A stretch of DNA of 64,000 nt from Pseudacidobacterium ailaaui (lineage in GTDB: Bacteria; Acidobacteriota; Terriglobia; Terriglobales; Acidobacteriaceae). This document shows positions 18,061 through 27,291 of this stretch, piece by piece. The position numbers were made by a program, and so were the translations under genes. Where the stretch lies: assembly GCF_000688455.1 (NCBI RefSeq), contig NZ_JIAL01000001.1:1643001-1707000 (forward strand), given 5' to 3'. Every line of letters begins with the position of its first letter. The stretch's first letter is position 1. The notes beneath the pieces are model-generated. The model saw only the letters and a program-made list of their open reading frames with translations, did not search any database and had not been told where the DNA came from.

Positions 18061-19563
18061 TTGAGATTTTGGCGTTTATCCGTGGCTGTTCTGGCCCTGG
18101 AAGCTTTGCTTCTGCCAACGCACTGCATTTTCGCCCAGGAGCGAGTGGAGATCCATGCACAGGACCAAACCACGCCGTTGCCTCATTTCTGGGAAACCAT
18201 GTTCGGCTCAGGGCGGGCGAACCTTACGCTGCGCGAGAGCTACCGCGAAGACCTGCGCGCGGTCAAAAAGATTACCGGTTTTCAATATGTGCGTTTTCAC
18301 GCGATCCTGCATGATGAAAACGGCGTCTATAACGAGGACGAGCACGGGGACCCGGTCTACAACTTCCAGTATGTAGACCAGATCTATGACGGGCTGCTGA
18401 AGAACGGAGTGCGTCCGGTGGTGGAGATCAGCTTTATGCCGAAGAAGCTGGCGGCCAATCCGGACGCGCTGCACCCCTTCTGGTACAAGCAGAACGTTTC
18501 ACCGCCAAAGAGCATGGAGCGGTGGGACGATTTGATCCGGCACTTTGCACAGCATCTGGTGGAGCGCTACGGCATCGCGGAAGTTTCGCAGTGGTACTTC
18601 GAGGTGTGGAATGAGCCGAACATTGATTTTTGGGGCGGGGTGCCACGCCAACGTTCGTATTTTGAGCTGTATGCGCACACGGCGCGCGCGCTCAAGGAGG
18701 TGAGTCCGCGCCTGCGTGTGGGCGGCCCAGCGACGGCGGCGGCAGCCTGGGTGCCGGATTTTCTGAAGTTCGCCTCAGAAAACCATGTGCCGGTCGATTT
18801 TGTCTCCACGCATGGATACGCAGATGATACGGTCGAGGACCTGTTTGGAACACACGAACAGGTCCCCATGGATGACCGCGTATGTCGGGCTGTGGCCAAG
18901 GTGAAGAGGGAGATCAAAGCATCGGCCATGCCGGGACTTCCGCTGCTGTGGACGGAGTGGAATGTGCCGGGCGAGATGGAGGCGCGCGACACAATCTATG
19001 TGGGACCCGCCCTGGCCAACACGATTCGCGAATGCGCAGGCGAAGGTGTGGAGGCGATGTCGTTCTGGACATTTTCCGACGTATTTGAGGAAAACGGACC
19101 GATTCCTGCTCCACTGACGGGACAATTTGGTCTGCGGGCCGAGGGCGGCATCAACAAGCCAAGCTTTTATGCTTTTGCGCTGCTGCATCAGCTCGGGGAC
19201 CGACTGCTGCCGAATCCGGCCAAGGACGTGCTGGTGACGAAGACCGCGGAGGGTGGCTTGGCCGTGGCGGCATGGAACCTGGTGGACCCAGGAGAGCAGG
19301 GCGCAGCGAGGCAGATGACGCTGGTCTTTGACGGTGTGCGCCCGGATGCTCCGGTCACCATCCAGCGGGTCGATGAGGACCACGGCAATGTGCTGAAAGC
19401 GTATGCGGCGATGGGAAGGCCGGTGTATCTGACTACAGCGCAGGTGGAGGAATTAAACCGCGAAACCGCCCTGGGGCCCCCGGAAGAGCGTAGGCTGGAC
19501 CATGGCAGACTGACGCTGGATTTGGGGCCGAATGCACTGGTGCTGATGAAGATTGCAAGATGA
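18061..19563 (+). CDS. Glycoside hydrolase, GH39-like (beta-xylosidase family), secreted
   Basis: A retaining glycosidase of the GH39 type. After a signal peptide (about residues 1-25, ending CIFAQ), the TIM barrel contains YFEVWNEPN with the probable acid/base Glu at about 185 and LLWTEWNV with the probable nucleophile Glu at about 299, the two strands expected in clan GH-A. A C-terminal beta domain ends LTLDLGPNALVLMKIAR. The start is TTG at 18061, chosen because AGGAGAG lies upstream and the signal peptide begins there. The in-frame ATG at 17866 would overlap the receptor by 90 bp. It is followed 19 bp later by the GH144-like gene. Substrate could be xylosides or another beta-linked sugar. 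Confidence 0.85.
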   Translation: MRFWRLSVAVLALEALLLPTHCIFAQERVEIHAQDQTTPLPHFWETMFGSGRANLTLRESYREDLRAVKKITGFQYVRFHAILHDENGVYNEDEHGDPVYNFQYVDQIYDGLLKNGVRPVVEISFMPKKLAANPDALHPFWYKQNVSPPKSMERWDDLIRHFAQHLVERYGIAEVSQWYFEVWNEPNIDFWGGVPRQRSYFELYAHTARALKEVSPRLRVGGPATAAAAWVPDFLKFASENHVPVDFVSTHGYADDTVEDLFGTHEQVPMDDRVCRAVAKVKREIKASAMPGLPLLWTEWNVPGEMEARDTIYVGPALANTIRECAGEGVEAMSFWTFSDVFEENGPIPAPLTGQFGLRAEGGINKPSFYAFALLHQLGDRLLPNPAKDVLVTKTAEGGLAVAAWNLVDPGEQGAARQMTLVFDGVRPDAPVTIQRVDEDHGNVLKAYAAMGRPVYLTTAQVEELNRETALGPPEERRLDHGRLTLDLGPNALVLMKIAR

Positions 19564-19582
19564 AGAACGTGAGCGTGTCCGT

Positions 19583-21747
19583 ATGAAAGACCTTTTTCGT
19601 TTTGGCTCTTTTGCTTTGTTGTTGTGTTCCGTAGTTTCTGCCTTTGCTGACCGGAACGATTCGCAGCAGGTTTTCTTTGAGAACAGCCTTTCGCCGGATG
19701 CTTATTTCTACAGCGAGGGCCGGGTCTCGGCCCGAGCACATTACGGCTGGTGGACGGCAAACTGCCGGTCGAAACACAGGAGTTCATCAGCGGGCCCAAC
19801 GCCCTGGAGCTGCAATGGCAATCGATGCCGAACGGCGGGTGGGACGCCGAGATCAAACTCTATGTTTGGCGTAATCGCACGGTGGACTTCACTGGTGACA
19901 GTCTCTTCCTGTGGCTGTATGCCAAGGATGGCATCCGCGCTCAAGACCTTCCCCGGATCGCACTGGTAGACCTGGACAACAATTTTACGGCGCAGCTCTC
20001 TTTGGGCGGGTTTACTCACGATCTTGCGGCTGGCAAGTGGACGCGGGTGCGTATCCCGATGGCGAAGTTCAAAAGCGCATCCATGCGCCCTTTTCATCCC
20101 GAGCGGACAAGCACTCTTGTGCTGGCCCAGGGCGAGGGGGACGCCACACCGCACACTTTGGACATAGATGACATCCGTATCGAAAACGCAACGCCGGAGG
20201 GCGGGCCTGCTCCAGCGGCGCCGCGGCTGGTGGAAGCCAGGGGGTGGGAGCGGCATGTAGACCTTCGGTGGGAGGCCGAGGACGGGCCCACGGTGGCGCA
20301 GTATGTGATCTACCGATCGCTTCGCGGCGGACCGTTCCGGCCGATCGGGGTGCAGCGGAACGGGGTCCACCGGTATGCGGACTACCTGGGTGATCCTCAT
20401 GCCACGGCATCGTATCGGGTCTCGGCGCGGACGTCGTCACTGCGAGAGTCGGCGCTGTCGAATGTTCTTACGGCCTCCACGCATCCGATGACCGACGAGG
20501 AGCTGCTGACGATGGTGCAGGAGGCCTCGTTCCGCTACTACTGGGAGGCCAATGAGCCGCATTCGGGCATGGCGCGGGAAAACACTCCGGGCGACGATGA
20601 CATCATTGCGCTTGGGGCAAGCGGCTTCGGCGTGATGGCGATGATCGTGGGCGCGGAGCGCGGGTTTGCTCCGCGGGAGCAGATTGTGGACCGGCTCCTA
20701 CAGATCACGGACTTTCTCGCCCGTGCTGACCGCTTTCATGGCGCATGGCCGCATTTCCTCAGCGGACGGACCGGCCATGCGGTGGGAGTGTTTGACATCT
20801 TCGATGACGGCGCGGACCTGGTGGAGACTTCTTTCCTGATGCAAGGGCTGCTGGCTGCGCGGCAGTACTTCGGTGCTGCGAATGCGAAGGAGCAGCGGCT
20901 GCGGGAAAACATCACCAGGCTGTGGCAAGGCATTGAGTGGGACTGGTTCCGGGCCACGCCAAAGAGAGATGCCCTCTACTGGCACTGGTCGCCGGACTAT
21001 GCCTTCCATATTGCCAACCGCCTGGAAGGCTGGAACGAGGTCATGATTACCTACATGCTGGCCATTGCTTCGCCCACGCATCCGGTACCGCCCAGCCTGT
21101 ACTACACAGGCTATACAGCAGAGGGCACCGACCATGTGTACGGAGAAAAGCACACATACTTTGGTATCCAGTTGGACATGAACTATGTACCTGGATCGCC
21201 GGGGCCGCTCTTCTTCACCCAGTACTCCTATATGGGATACGATCCGCGCGGATGGCGGGACAAGTATGCAGACTATTTTGTCAACAACCGCAATGAGGCG
21301 CTGGTGAGCCAGGCATACAGCATCGCCAATCCACTGCATTGGAAAGGATACGGCGCGGACTGCTGGGGATTGACGGCCGTGGATGGGCCGGAAGGCTACC
21401 GCGAATACAAGCCATTTACAGAAGATGATGGCACGATTGCTCCCACTGGCGCAGTCAGCTCCTATGCGTATACACCACAGCAGTCATTGCTGGCCATCCG
21501 GCACTTCTACCGCGACCTGGGTGCGCAGCTATGGGACATCTATGGTTTCCGCGACGCCTTCAATCAACAGCAGGACTGGTATTCAGGCATTACGATGGGA
21601 CTGAACCAGGCCCCGATGACAGTGATGATTGAGAACGGACGCACGGGCCTGGTGTGGCGAAATTTCATGGCCAATCCGGAGATCAGGAAAATGCAGCAGG
21701 CAATTGGGCTCAAGCGCGAGGGAACAGAAGCCGGCTCCGCTCCGTAG
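19583..21747 (+). CDS. GH144-like beta-1,2-glucanase (glycoamylase domain), frameshifted near its 5' end
   Basis: The C-terminal 430 residues from MTDEELLTMVQEASFRYYWE match the glycoamylase-like (PF10091) fold of GH144, whose characterised members cleave beta-1,2-glucan: GLGASGFGVMAM-like, HFLSGRTGHAVGVFDIFDDG, WHWSPDYAFHIANRLEGWNE, SYMGYDPRGWRDKYADYF, WGLTAVDGPEGY and SSYAYTPQQS. Ahead of it lie a carbohydrate-binding-like beta domain and a fibronectin-III-like segment. The signal peptide (MKDLFRFGSFALLLCSVVSA) is encoded from 19583 in another frame. One base is missing in the C run at 19731-19733, and adding one C restores a continuous protein of about 720 residues. A shorter ORF from GTG 19750 would lack the export signal. 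Confidence 0.8.
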
Positions 21748-21756
21748 GAGAAGTAG

Positions 21757-22809
21757 ATGACCACCAACCATGCGAACGCTGTTGCAAGACCGCGCCTGAA
21801 GGAGCTGGCCCGCCATCTGGGTCTTTCTGAGGCCACGGTTTCGCGTGTGCTGAATGGGGCGGCGAAGGAGCATCGCATTTCCAAAGAGACGCAGGAGCGG
21901 GTGAAGAAGGCGGCGGCGCAGTTCAACTACACGGCCAACACACTGGCCCGGGGCCTGCGCAGCAGGCAGAGCAGGACGATCGGCATCATGGTGCCGGAGA
22001 TCAGCGAAGGATATTCGACCGCCGTGTTGGGCGGCGTAGAGGATGTGCTGCTCAATTCCGGATATTTCTATTTTGTCGTAAGCCACCGTCACCGCGCGGA
22101 ACTCCTGCGGGAGTATCCGTCTCTGCTGCTGGCGCGGGCGGTCGAAGGAATGATTGCAGTGGACTCGGCACTGGAAGAGGACCTCCCGATTCCTGTGGTG
22201 GCCGTGGCCGGACATCACCGGCGGCCGTCGGTGGTGAACATTGAACTGGACCATCTGCTGGCGGCGCGCTATGCACTGGAGCATTTGCAGCGGCTGGGGC
22301 ACAAAAAAATCGCCTTCATCAAAGGACAGCGCTCCAGTTCAGACACTCTGGTACGCTGGCGGGCCATTACAAAAGTGGCCGCAGAGACAGGCATTGAGAT
22401 CAACGAGCACCTGGTGGCGCAACTGGAAAGTGACGTCCCCGGATCGGAGCCGGGAAAAGCGGCAACGGTGCGTCTGCTTGAACGGGGAGAGCCTTTCACG
22501 GCCATCTTTGCTTTCAATGACCTCACAGCGATCGGCGCCATTAGTGTGCTGCGCGAAATGGGGGTCCGCGTGCCGGAGCATGTTTCCGTGGTGGGGTTCG
22601 ATGATATTCCGGGCGCGGCGACGAACATGCCGCCGCTGACCACGGTACGGCAGCCCATGCAGGAGATGGGGCGTGTGGCCGCCACTACGCTGCTGCGGAT
22701 GATCCAGGGAGGCAGGCAGGAGTGGCCGAAAAGCCCGATCCGAATCCTGCCTGCATTTGTGGAGCGGCAGTCTACTGCACCTGCCGTTGCCAGCAAACCG
22801 AAAGCTTAA
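21757..22809 (+). CDS. LacI-family transcriptional regulator
   Basis: 350 residues: an N-terminal helix-turn-helix (LKELARHLGLSEATVSRVLNG, about 14-34), hinge helix PNTLARGLRS-like (NTLARGLRSRQSRTIGIMVPE) and a periplasmic-binding-protein-like effector domain (HLQRLGHKKIAFIKG, AIFAFNDLTAIGAI, VSVVGFDDIPGA, PPLTTVRQPMQEMG). It is a likely sugar-responsive repressor. Sitting between the GH144 and GH3 genes in one operon, it is the obvious candidate to bind the palindrome at 14281-14298. A purine-rich AGGAGAAG lies before the ATG. Confidence 0.94.
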   Translation: MTTNHANAVARPRLKELARHLGLSEATVSRVLNGAAKEHRISKETQERVKKAAAQFNYTANTLARGLRSRQSRTIGIMVPEISEGYSTAVLGGVEDVLLNSGYFYFVVSHRHRAELLREYPSLLLARAVEGMIAVDSALEEDLPIPVVAVAGHHRRPSVVNIELDHLLAARYALEHLQRLGHKKIAFIKGQRSSSDTLVRWRAITKVAAETGIEINEHLVAQLESDVPGSEPGKAATVRLLERGEPFTAIFAFNDLTAIGAISVLREMGVRVPEHVSVVGFDDIPGAATNMPPLTTVRQPMQEMGRVAATTLLRMIQGGRQEWPKSPIRILPAFVERQSTAPAVASKPKA

Positions 22810-22826
22810 AGAAAAAGGAGCCTCTC

Positions 22827-25184
22827 TTGTTGCCTTCATTGTTTCGTACTGTGGTTCTGGGGCTGGGTGCAGCGCTGGTCTCCGGCGCGGCAGCGCAGAG
22901 CGTGCAGCCATCCAACCAGCAGCTCGCTTCGCCGGAAGTTGAGCGGAAAGTGGATGCGCTGCTGAAGCAGATGACCCTTGAGGAGAAGCTGGGGCAACTG
23001 GTGCAATACAACGATGCCGGGCATATTGCAGCGACAGCAGCACAACTGGCCATCAATCCTGAGGCGAAGGAACAGGTGGACGCGATGCAGCTGGCCGCCG
23101 AGGGCAGGCTCGGGTCCATGCTGAACACGGTCGGCGCGGAGCATACCAACGCATTCCAGCGCGCGGCCGTCGAGAAGAGCCGCCTGCATATTCCGCTGCT
23201 CTTTGGCGCTGACATCATCCATGGCTTTCGCACCATCTATCCGGAGCCGCTGGGACTGGCAGCAACCTTTGACCCGGAGCTGGTGAGAGAGTTGTCGCGC
23301 ATGTCGGCCGAAGAGGCCACGACGGCAGGCATCCGCTGGTTTTATTCGCCCATGGTAGACATCTCACGGGATGCGCGATGGGGCCGCACGGCAGAGGGTG
23401 CTGGCGAGGACCCCTATCTGGGCGCAGCGATGGCCCGCGCCTACGTGCAGGGCTACCAGCAGGACGATTTGTCCAAACCGGACAGCGTGGCTGCTTGCGT
23501 GAAACACTTTGCTGCGTATGGCGCAGTGGAGGCGGGACGCGAGTACAACGCGACGGACATGTCGGACATCCGGCTGCGGCAAGTGTATCTACCGCCCTAT
23601 CAGGCGGCCGTGGAGGCCGGGGCCGCGACCATCATGAGCGCTTTCAATGCGCTGAATGGCGTGCCGGCAACGGCAAATCCATACCTCCTGCAGCAGATTC
23701 TGCGCAAAGAATGGGGATTCAACGGCTTTGTCGTCAGCGACTACACCGCCGTCATGGAATTACAGAACCATGGCATTGCGCTCACCCCGGCGGAGGCGGC
23801 CCGCAAGGCGATTCTGGCCGGAGTAGATGTGGACATGATGTCCCACTACTATGACACGCAGCTGCCGGAGCTGGTCCGCACCGGGCAGGTCCCCATGAGT
23901 GTAGTGGATGAAGCAGTGAGGCGCGTGCTGCGCGTCAAGTTTGCTCTAGGCCTGTTTGAGCACCCTTATGCGCGGGGGACGGAGGTGACCTCTGCTGTGC
24001 CCGAACATCGCGCCCTGGTGCGGCGCGCGGCGGAAGAATCGTTTGTCCTGCTTAAAAACGAGCAGGACACGCTGCCTCTTGCAAAGAAGGCCCTGAAGAT
24101 TGCACTGATTGGTCCGCTGGGCGACGATCCGCTCCAGATGCTGGGCGCGTGGTCAGGCGGCCCGGAACTGCGCGAAGTGGTCACCGTGCGCGCGGCGCTG
24201 GAAGCGCGTGCAAAACAATATGGTGGCAGCCTCACCGTCGTGAAGGGGACAGAGATCCAGGGCACCTCCAATGCGGGGTTTGCCCAGTCCGTGCAGGCGG
24301 CCCGGCAGGCCGACGTGGTGGTGATGGCGCTGGGAGAATCAGGGACGATGAGCGGCGAGGCCGGTTCCCGCGCTTTTCTGGGCCTGCCCGGAAACCAGGA
24401 GTCGCTGCTGGAGGCCGTGGCGCAGACGGGGCGTCCGGTGGTGCTGCTGGTCTTTTCGGGGCGGCCGCTGGAGCTGAGACAGGCAGCGCGTCATGCGGCC
24501 GCGGTCCTCGAAGTGTGGTTTCCCGGAACAGAGGCGGGCAATGCCATTGCCGATGTTCTCTATGGAGATGTGTCGCCCAGCGGCAAGCTGCCCATGAGCT
24601 TTCCGTGGACGGTGGGCCAGGAGCCGCTGTACTACAACCAGTTTCCGACAGGGCGGCCGCCTGCCCCGGGCATGGACCTGACGCAGCCTCCGGGACCGGA
24701 CTCTCGCTTTGTTTCGCGCTACATCGATGCTCCGAATGCCGCGCTCTTTCCCTTTGGATTTGGCCTGAGCTATACCCGGTTTTCTTATAGCAAGGTCACG
24801 CTTTCCCGCAGGGCGGTGCCGCTCAGTGAGGCCACACGCGAGGACGCAAAAAAGCTGATTACTGCAACTGTTACGGTTACAAATACAGGAGACCGCGAAG
24901 CCACAGAAGTGGTCCAGTGCTATGTGCGCAACCTGGGAGCGAGTGTGGAACAGCCAGTACGCAGCCTGGAAGGCTTCCGACGGGTGACGTTGAAGCCCGG
25001 AGAAGCAAAGGTGGTTTCGTTTGATCTGGGCTTTCCCGAGCTTGCGTTCTACAACAAGGACAGCAGGAAGGTCATCGAACCGACGCACTACACGGTCTGG
25101 ATCGGAGGGAGCTCGCTGGCCAATCAGGAAGCCAGCTTTGACATTACATCGGATGCGGGGGCCGGACACACTCCTGGCCGCTGA
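22827..25184 (+). CDS. Beta-glucosidase, GH3 family (BglX-like), exported
   Basis: Removes glucose from beta-linked oligosaccharides, probably in the periplasm. The 785 residues comprise a signal peptide (MLPSLFRTVVLGLGAAL, ending SGAAAQ), the GH3 N-terminal barrel with KHFAAYGAVEAGREYNATDM and the nucleophile Asp near 305 in FVVSDYTAVM, the C-terminal alpha/beta sandwich (LVFSGRPLEL, EVWFPGTEAGNAIADVLYG, GFGLSYTRF) and a fibronectin-III-like tail. The start is TTG at 22827 with AAGGAG at 22815-22820, and it follows lacI by 17 bp. With GH144 next door, sophorose (beta-1,2) is a plausible substrate. Bacteroides beta-1,2-glucan loci show the same pairing. Confidence 0.92.
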   Translation: MLPSLFRTVVLGLGAALVSGAAAQSVQPSNQQLASPEVERKVDALLKQMTLEEKLGQLVQYNDAGHIAATAAQLAINPEAKEQVDAMQLAAEGRLGSMLNTVGAEHTNAFQRAAVEKSRLHIPLLFGADIIHGFRTIYPEPLGLAATFDPELVRELSRMSAEEATTAGIRWFYSPMVDISRDARWGRTAEGAGEDPYLGAAMARAYVQGYQQDDLSKPDSVAACVKHFAAYGAVEAGREYNATDMSDIRLRQVYLPPYQAAVEAGAATIMSAFNALNGVPATANPYLLQQILRKEWGFNGFVVSDYTAVMELQNHGIALTPAEAARKAILAGVDVDMMSHYYDTQLPELVRTGQVPMSVVDEAVRRVLRVKFALGLFEHPYARGTEVTSAVPEHRALVRRAAEESFVLLKNEQDTLPLAKKALKIALIGPLGDDPLQMLGAWSGGPELREVVTVRAALEARAKQYGGSLTVVKGTEIQGTSNAGFAQSVQAARQADVVVMALGESGTMSGEAGSRAFLGLPGNQESLLEAVAQTGRPVVLLVFSGRPLELRQAARHAAAVLEVWFPGTEAGNAIADVLYGDVSPSGKLPMSFPWTVGQEPLYYNQFPTGRPPAPGMDLTQPPGPDSRFVSRYIDAPNAALFPFGFGLSYTRFSYSKVTLSRRAVPLSEATREDAKKLITATVTVTNTGDREATEVVQCYVRNLGASVEQPVRSLEGFRRVTLKPGEAKVVSFDLGFPELAFYNKDSRKVIEPTHYTVWIGGSSLANQEASFDITSDAGAGHTPGR

Positions 25185-25191
25185 GTGACCA

Positions 25192-25228
25192 GAGGCCGAG
25201 CGGCCGCGGGCTTTTGGCCGGCGGCCTC
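25192..25228 (+). terminator. Stem-loop after the GH3 gene
   Basis: GAGGCCG and CGGCCTC pair across an inner CGGCC/GGCCG stem, starting 8 bp after the GH3 stop codon. There is no strong T tract. It probably ends the saccharide operon at the point where it converges on rplI. Confidence 0.45.
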
Positions 25229-25258
25229 CTCCGGCGCATCTTGTTTGCGGATAAATCT

Positions 25259-25280
25259 CTTCCTGCGAACAGGCAGGAAG
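25259..25280 (-). terminator. Stem-loop after rplI
   Basis: CTTCCTGC and GCAGGAAG form a perfect 8-bp stem with a 6-nt loop, located 4 bp beyond the rplI stop codon on the minus strand and followed there by AGATTTATC. It is a likely end of the ribosomal-protein transcript, though the U run is poor. Confidence 0.5.
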
Positions 25281-25284
25281 GCAA

Positions 25285-25737
25285 TCAGGCCGCTTCCTCG
25301 CCCTTGACGGTCACTTTAATGTGGGCCGTAACTTCACGATGCAGCCGGACCGGGATGAGGAACTCACCCACGGACTTGAGCGGTTCGTCGAGCTGGACCT
25401 TGCGGCGATCAATATTGAAGCCCTTGGCTTCCAGCGCCTGCGCGATGTCTGCCGATGTGACCGAGCCAAAAAGGTGATCATGCTCACCCACCTTGCGCTC
25501 GAAGACCAGAGCAACCTCATTGAGTTGAGCAAGAAGCTGTTCGGCCTCTGCCTTTTCCCGTGCGGAGCGGCGCACGGCGGCGGCCTTCATCTGCTCGATG
25601 ACGGCCTTGTTGGCGGGCGTCGCTTCCAGGGCGAGCTTTTTAGGCAAAAGGTAGTTGCGGCCATAGCCGTCGGCCACCTTCACCACGTCACCGCGGTGGC
25701 CCAGGTTGTGAATGTCTTCTTTTAAAATGACTTCCAT
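25285..25737 (-). CDS. rplI: 50S ribosomal protein L9
   Basis: 150 residues starting MEVILKEDIHNLGHRGDVVKV, the L9 signature, then GYGRNYLLPKKLA and the C-terminal domain ending HIKVTVKGEEAA. The ATG at 25737 is preceded by GGAGA and matches the universal L9 start; an in-frame upstream extension is rejected. It is the last gene of the rpsF-rpsR-rplI cluster. Confidence 0.97.
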   Translation of the reverse strand: MEVILKEDIHNLGHRGDVVKVADGYGRNYLLPKKLALEATPANKAVIEQMKAAAVRRSAREKAEAEQLLAQLNEVALVFERKVGEHDHLFGSVTSADIAQALEAKGFNIDRRKVQLDEPLKSVGEFLIPVRLHREVTAHIKVTVKGEEAA

Positions 25738-25825
25738 TGCAAAATCTCCAAAGAACGCTGGCAGCGCCGGACCGGCGCGCTGATGGGCTGACAACCTGCG
25801 CAGCAGGCGCTGGCCCGCAAAATAC

Positions 25826-26143
25826 CTAGTACTTTACGGCAAAGGGCAACAGCGCAATGTTGCGCGCCTGTTTGATGGCCCGCGTCAGGCGGCGCTGATG
25901 CGTAGTGCAGACGCCGGTCAGGCGGCGGGGGACGATCTTACCGCGCTCGGCCACAAACTGCTTCAGCAGATTGACATCGCGGTATGAGATGGCGTCAATT
26001 TTTTCGGTGCAGAACTTGCACACCTTTTTCCGGCGGAAGAACTTCCGCGCACCTGGTGCTGCTGCGGCACCGGCTGCCGGGGCGGCGGCGGCGGCGCGCG
26101 GCGCTGCAGTTGCCGTTACATTCTGTGTGGTTTCGTCAGACAT
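25826..26143 (-). CDS. rpsR: 30S ribosomal protein S18, with Ala/Pro-rich N-terminal extension
   Basis: The S18 core begins near residue 34 ([13 protein letters not shown]) and contains [19 protein letters not shown] and [20 protein letters not shown]. Before it are about 33 residues of low complexity rich in Ala, Pro and Gly, absent from E. coli S18 (75 aa). The ATG has a plausible GGTAGGAA upstream and no later start fits. CKFC and the later Cys in GVCTTHQ may bind zinc. The gene lies between rpsF and rplI. Confidence 0.96.
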   Translation of the reverse strand: MSDETTQNVTATAAPRAAAAAPAAGAAAAPGARKFFRRKKVCKFCTEKIDAISYRDVNLLKQFVAERGKIVPRRLTGVCTTHQRRLTRAIKQARNIALLPFAVKY

Positions 26144-26205
26144 AATTCCTACCTTTTCTCCTGTGTCCCTGCCATAGGGCGGGGCACACTGTTCCTGATG
26201 GTGCT

Positions 26206-26619
26206 TTACGCGCTGGCCTGGGCTGCTTCTGCCGCCGGAGCTTCAGCGGCTTCCGGAGCAGGGGCCGGCTCGGCGCTGAGCTTCCTGCGCTGGGCGCGGA
26301 TGGCCTTGATCTTGTCCAGGCGCTTCTGTTCTTCGTCCATACGCACGGTGATGAACTTGATCACCTGTTCAGAGACGCGGAGACGGCGCTCCAGCTCGTG
26401 CACCAGCTCTCCATCGGCATCAATGGTCATCAGAACATAATTGCCTTCGCTGAATTTGCGTACCAGATAGGCCAGCTTGCGCCGTCCGAGTTTTTCCGTC
26501 GAACGGACGGTCCCGCCGCCATTGGTCACCGTGGCTTCAAAGCCGGAAACCAGCTTGTCCAGCTCTTCGTCCTGCACATCGGGCCGGACGATATACATCA
26601 CTTCATAAAAGCGTTGCAT
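26206..26619 (-). CDS. rpsF: 30S ribosomal protein S6, with acidic Ala/Pro-rich C-terminal tail
   Basis: S6 binds S18 in the 30S platform. The ATG at 26619 gives [20 protein letters not shown], the family start. [19 protein letters not shown] and [16 protein letters not shown] follow, then about 30 residues rich in Ala, Glu and Pro ([18 protein letters not shown]). An in-frame GTG at 26670 would add 17 residues but has no ribosome site. The gene sits between pth and rpsR. Confidence 0.95.
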   Translation of the reverse strand: MQRFYEVMYIVRPDVQDEELDKLVSGFEATVTNGGGTVRSTEKLGRRKLAYLVRKFSEGNYVLMTIDADGELVHELERRLRVSEQVIKFITVRMDEEQKRLDKIKAIRAQRRKLSAEPAPAPEAAEAPAAEAAQASA

Positions 26620-26676
26620 CGTTTCTCTCTTCTCTGCCGCCGCGTCTGCGGTTGCAACCGCGGAGCTCACAAATTT

Positions 26677-27291
26677 TCATTCCGCCTGGCTGTTTGGCTC
26701 CCGGCGGTTTAACTCGTTCATCGCAGCCGTAATGCCTTGCGACACAATCATCTCCACTGCTCTGGCCGCCTTATCGAGCACCGGATCCAGCTCGGCCAGA
26801 TCTGCCTTCCGCATGGGCGTCAGCAGATAATCCTTTCCCCGGCGACCGTCCGTCTCACCCGGTCTGGGCCCGACGCCGATCCGGACCCGCGCCCATTCCT
26901 GTGTTCGCAGGGCGCCGTTGATGGACTTTGCGCCGTTGTGGCCGCCATCGCTGCCGCCAGTCCGCACGCGAATCGTTCCCAGAGGCAGCGCCAGCTCGTC
27001 ATAGACCACAACCAGATCTTTCGCCGGGTCCACCTCCAGCTCGCGTACCAGCTCCTCTACGGAAATCCCGCTGAGGTTCATATAGGTCTCCGGCTTGGCC
27101 AGGACCACTTCGCGTCCCCCCAGCCGGATGGTTGCTGTTACCGCCCGGCACCGACGATTGATCACCTGCACGCCGAAGTTGTCTGCGATGCGATCAATCG
27201 CCAAAAACCCGGCGTTGTGCGGCGTGAACTGATACTCAATTCCGGGATTACCCAGACCGACGACCAGAAACACGCCTGATTCCACCTGCAA
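26677..27291 (-). CDS. pth: Peptidyl-tRNA hydrolase
   Basis: Frees tRNA from peptidyl-tRNA dropped by stalled ribosomes. 204 residues with the family signatures FLVVGLGNPGIEYQFTPHN (catalytic His in HNAG), KPETYMNLSG, VVYDELALPLGTIRV and GGHNGAKSI. The outermost start is TTG at 27291, directly abutting the rplY stop. A GTG at 27273 would start at FLVVGLGNPG and fits the usual protein length equally well. It is translationally close-coupled to rplY. Confidence 0.95.
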   Translation of the reverse strand: MQVESGVFLVVGLGNPGIEYQFTPHNAGFLAIDRIADNFGVQVINRRCRAVTATIRLGGREVVLAKPETYMNLSGISVEELVRELEVDPAKDLVVVYDELALPLGTIRVRTGGSDGGHNGAKSINGALRTQEWARVRIGVGPRPGETDGRRGKDYLLTPMRKADLAELDPVLDKAARAVEMIVSQGITAAMNELNRREPNSQAE

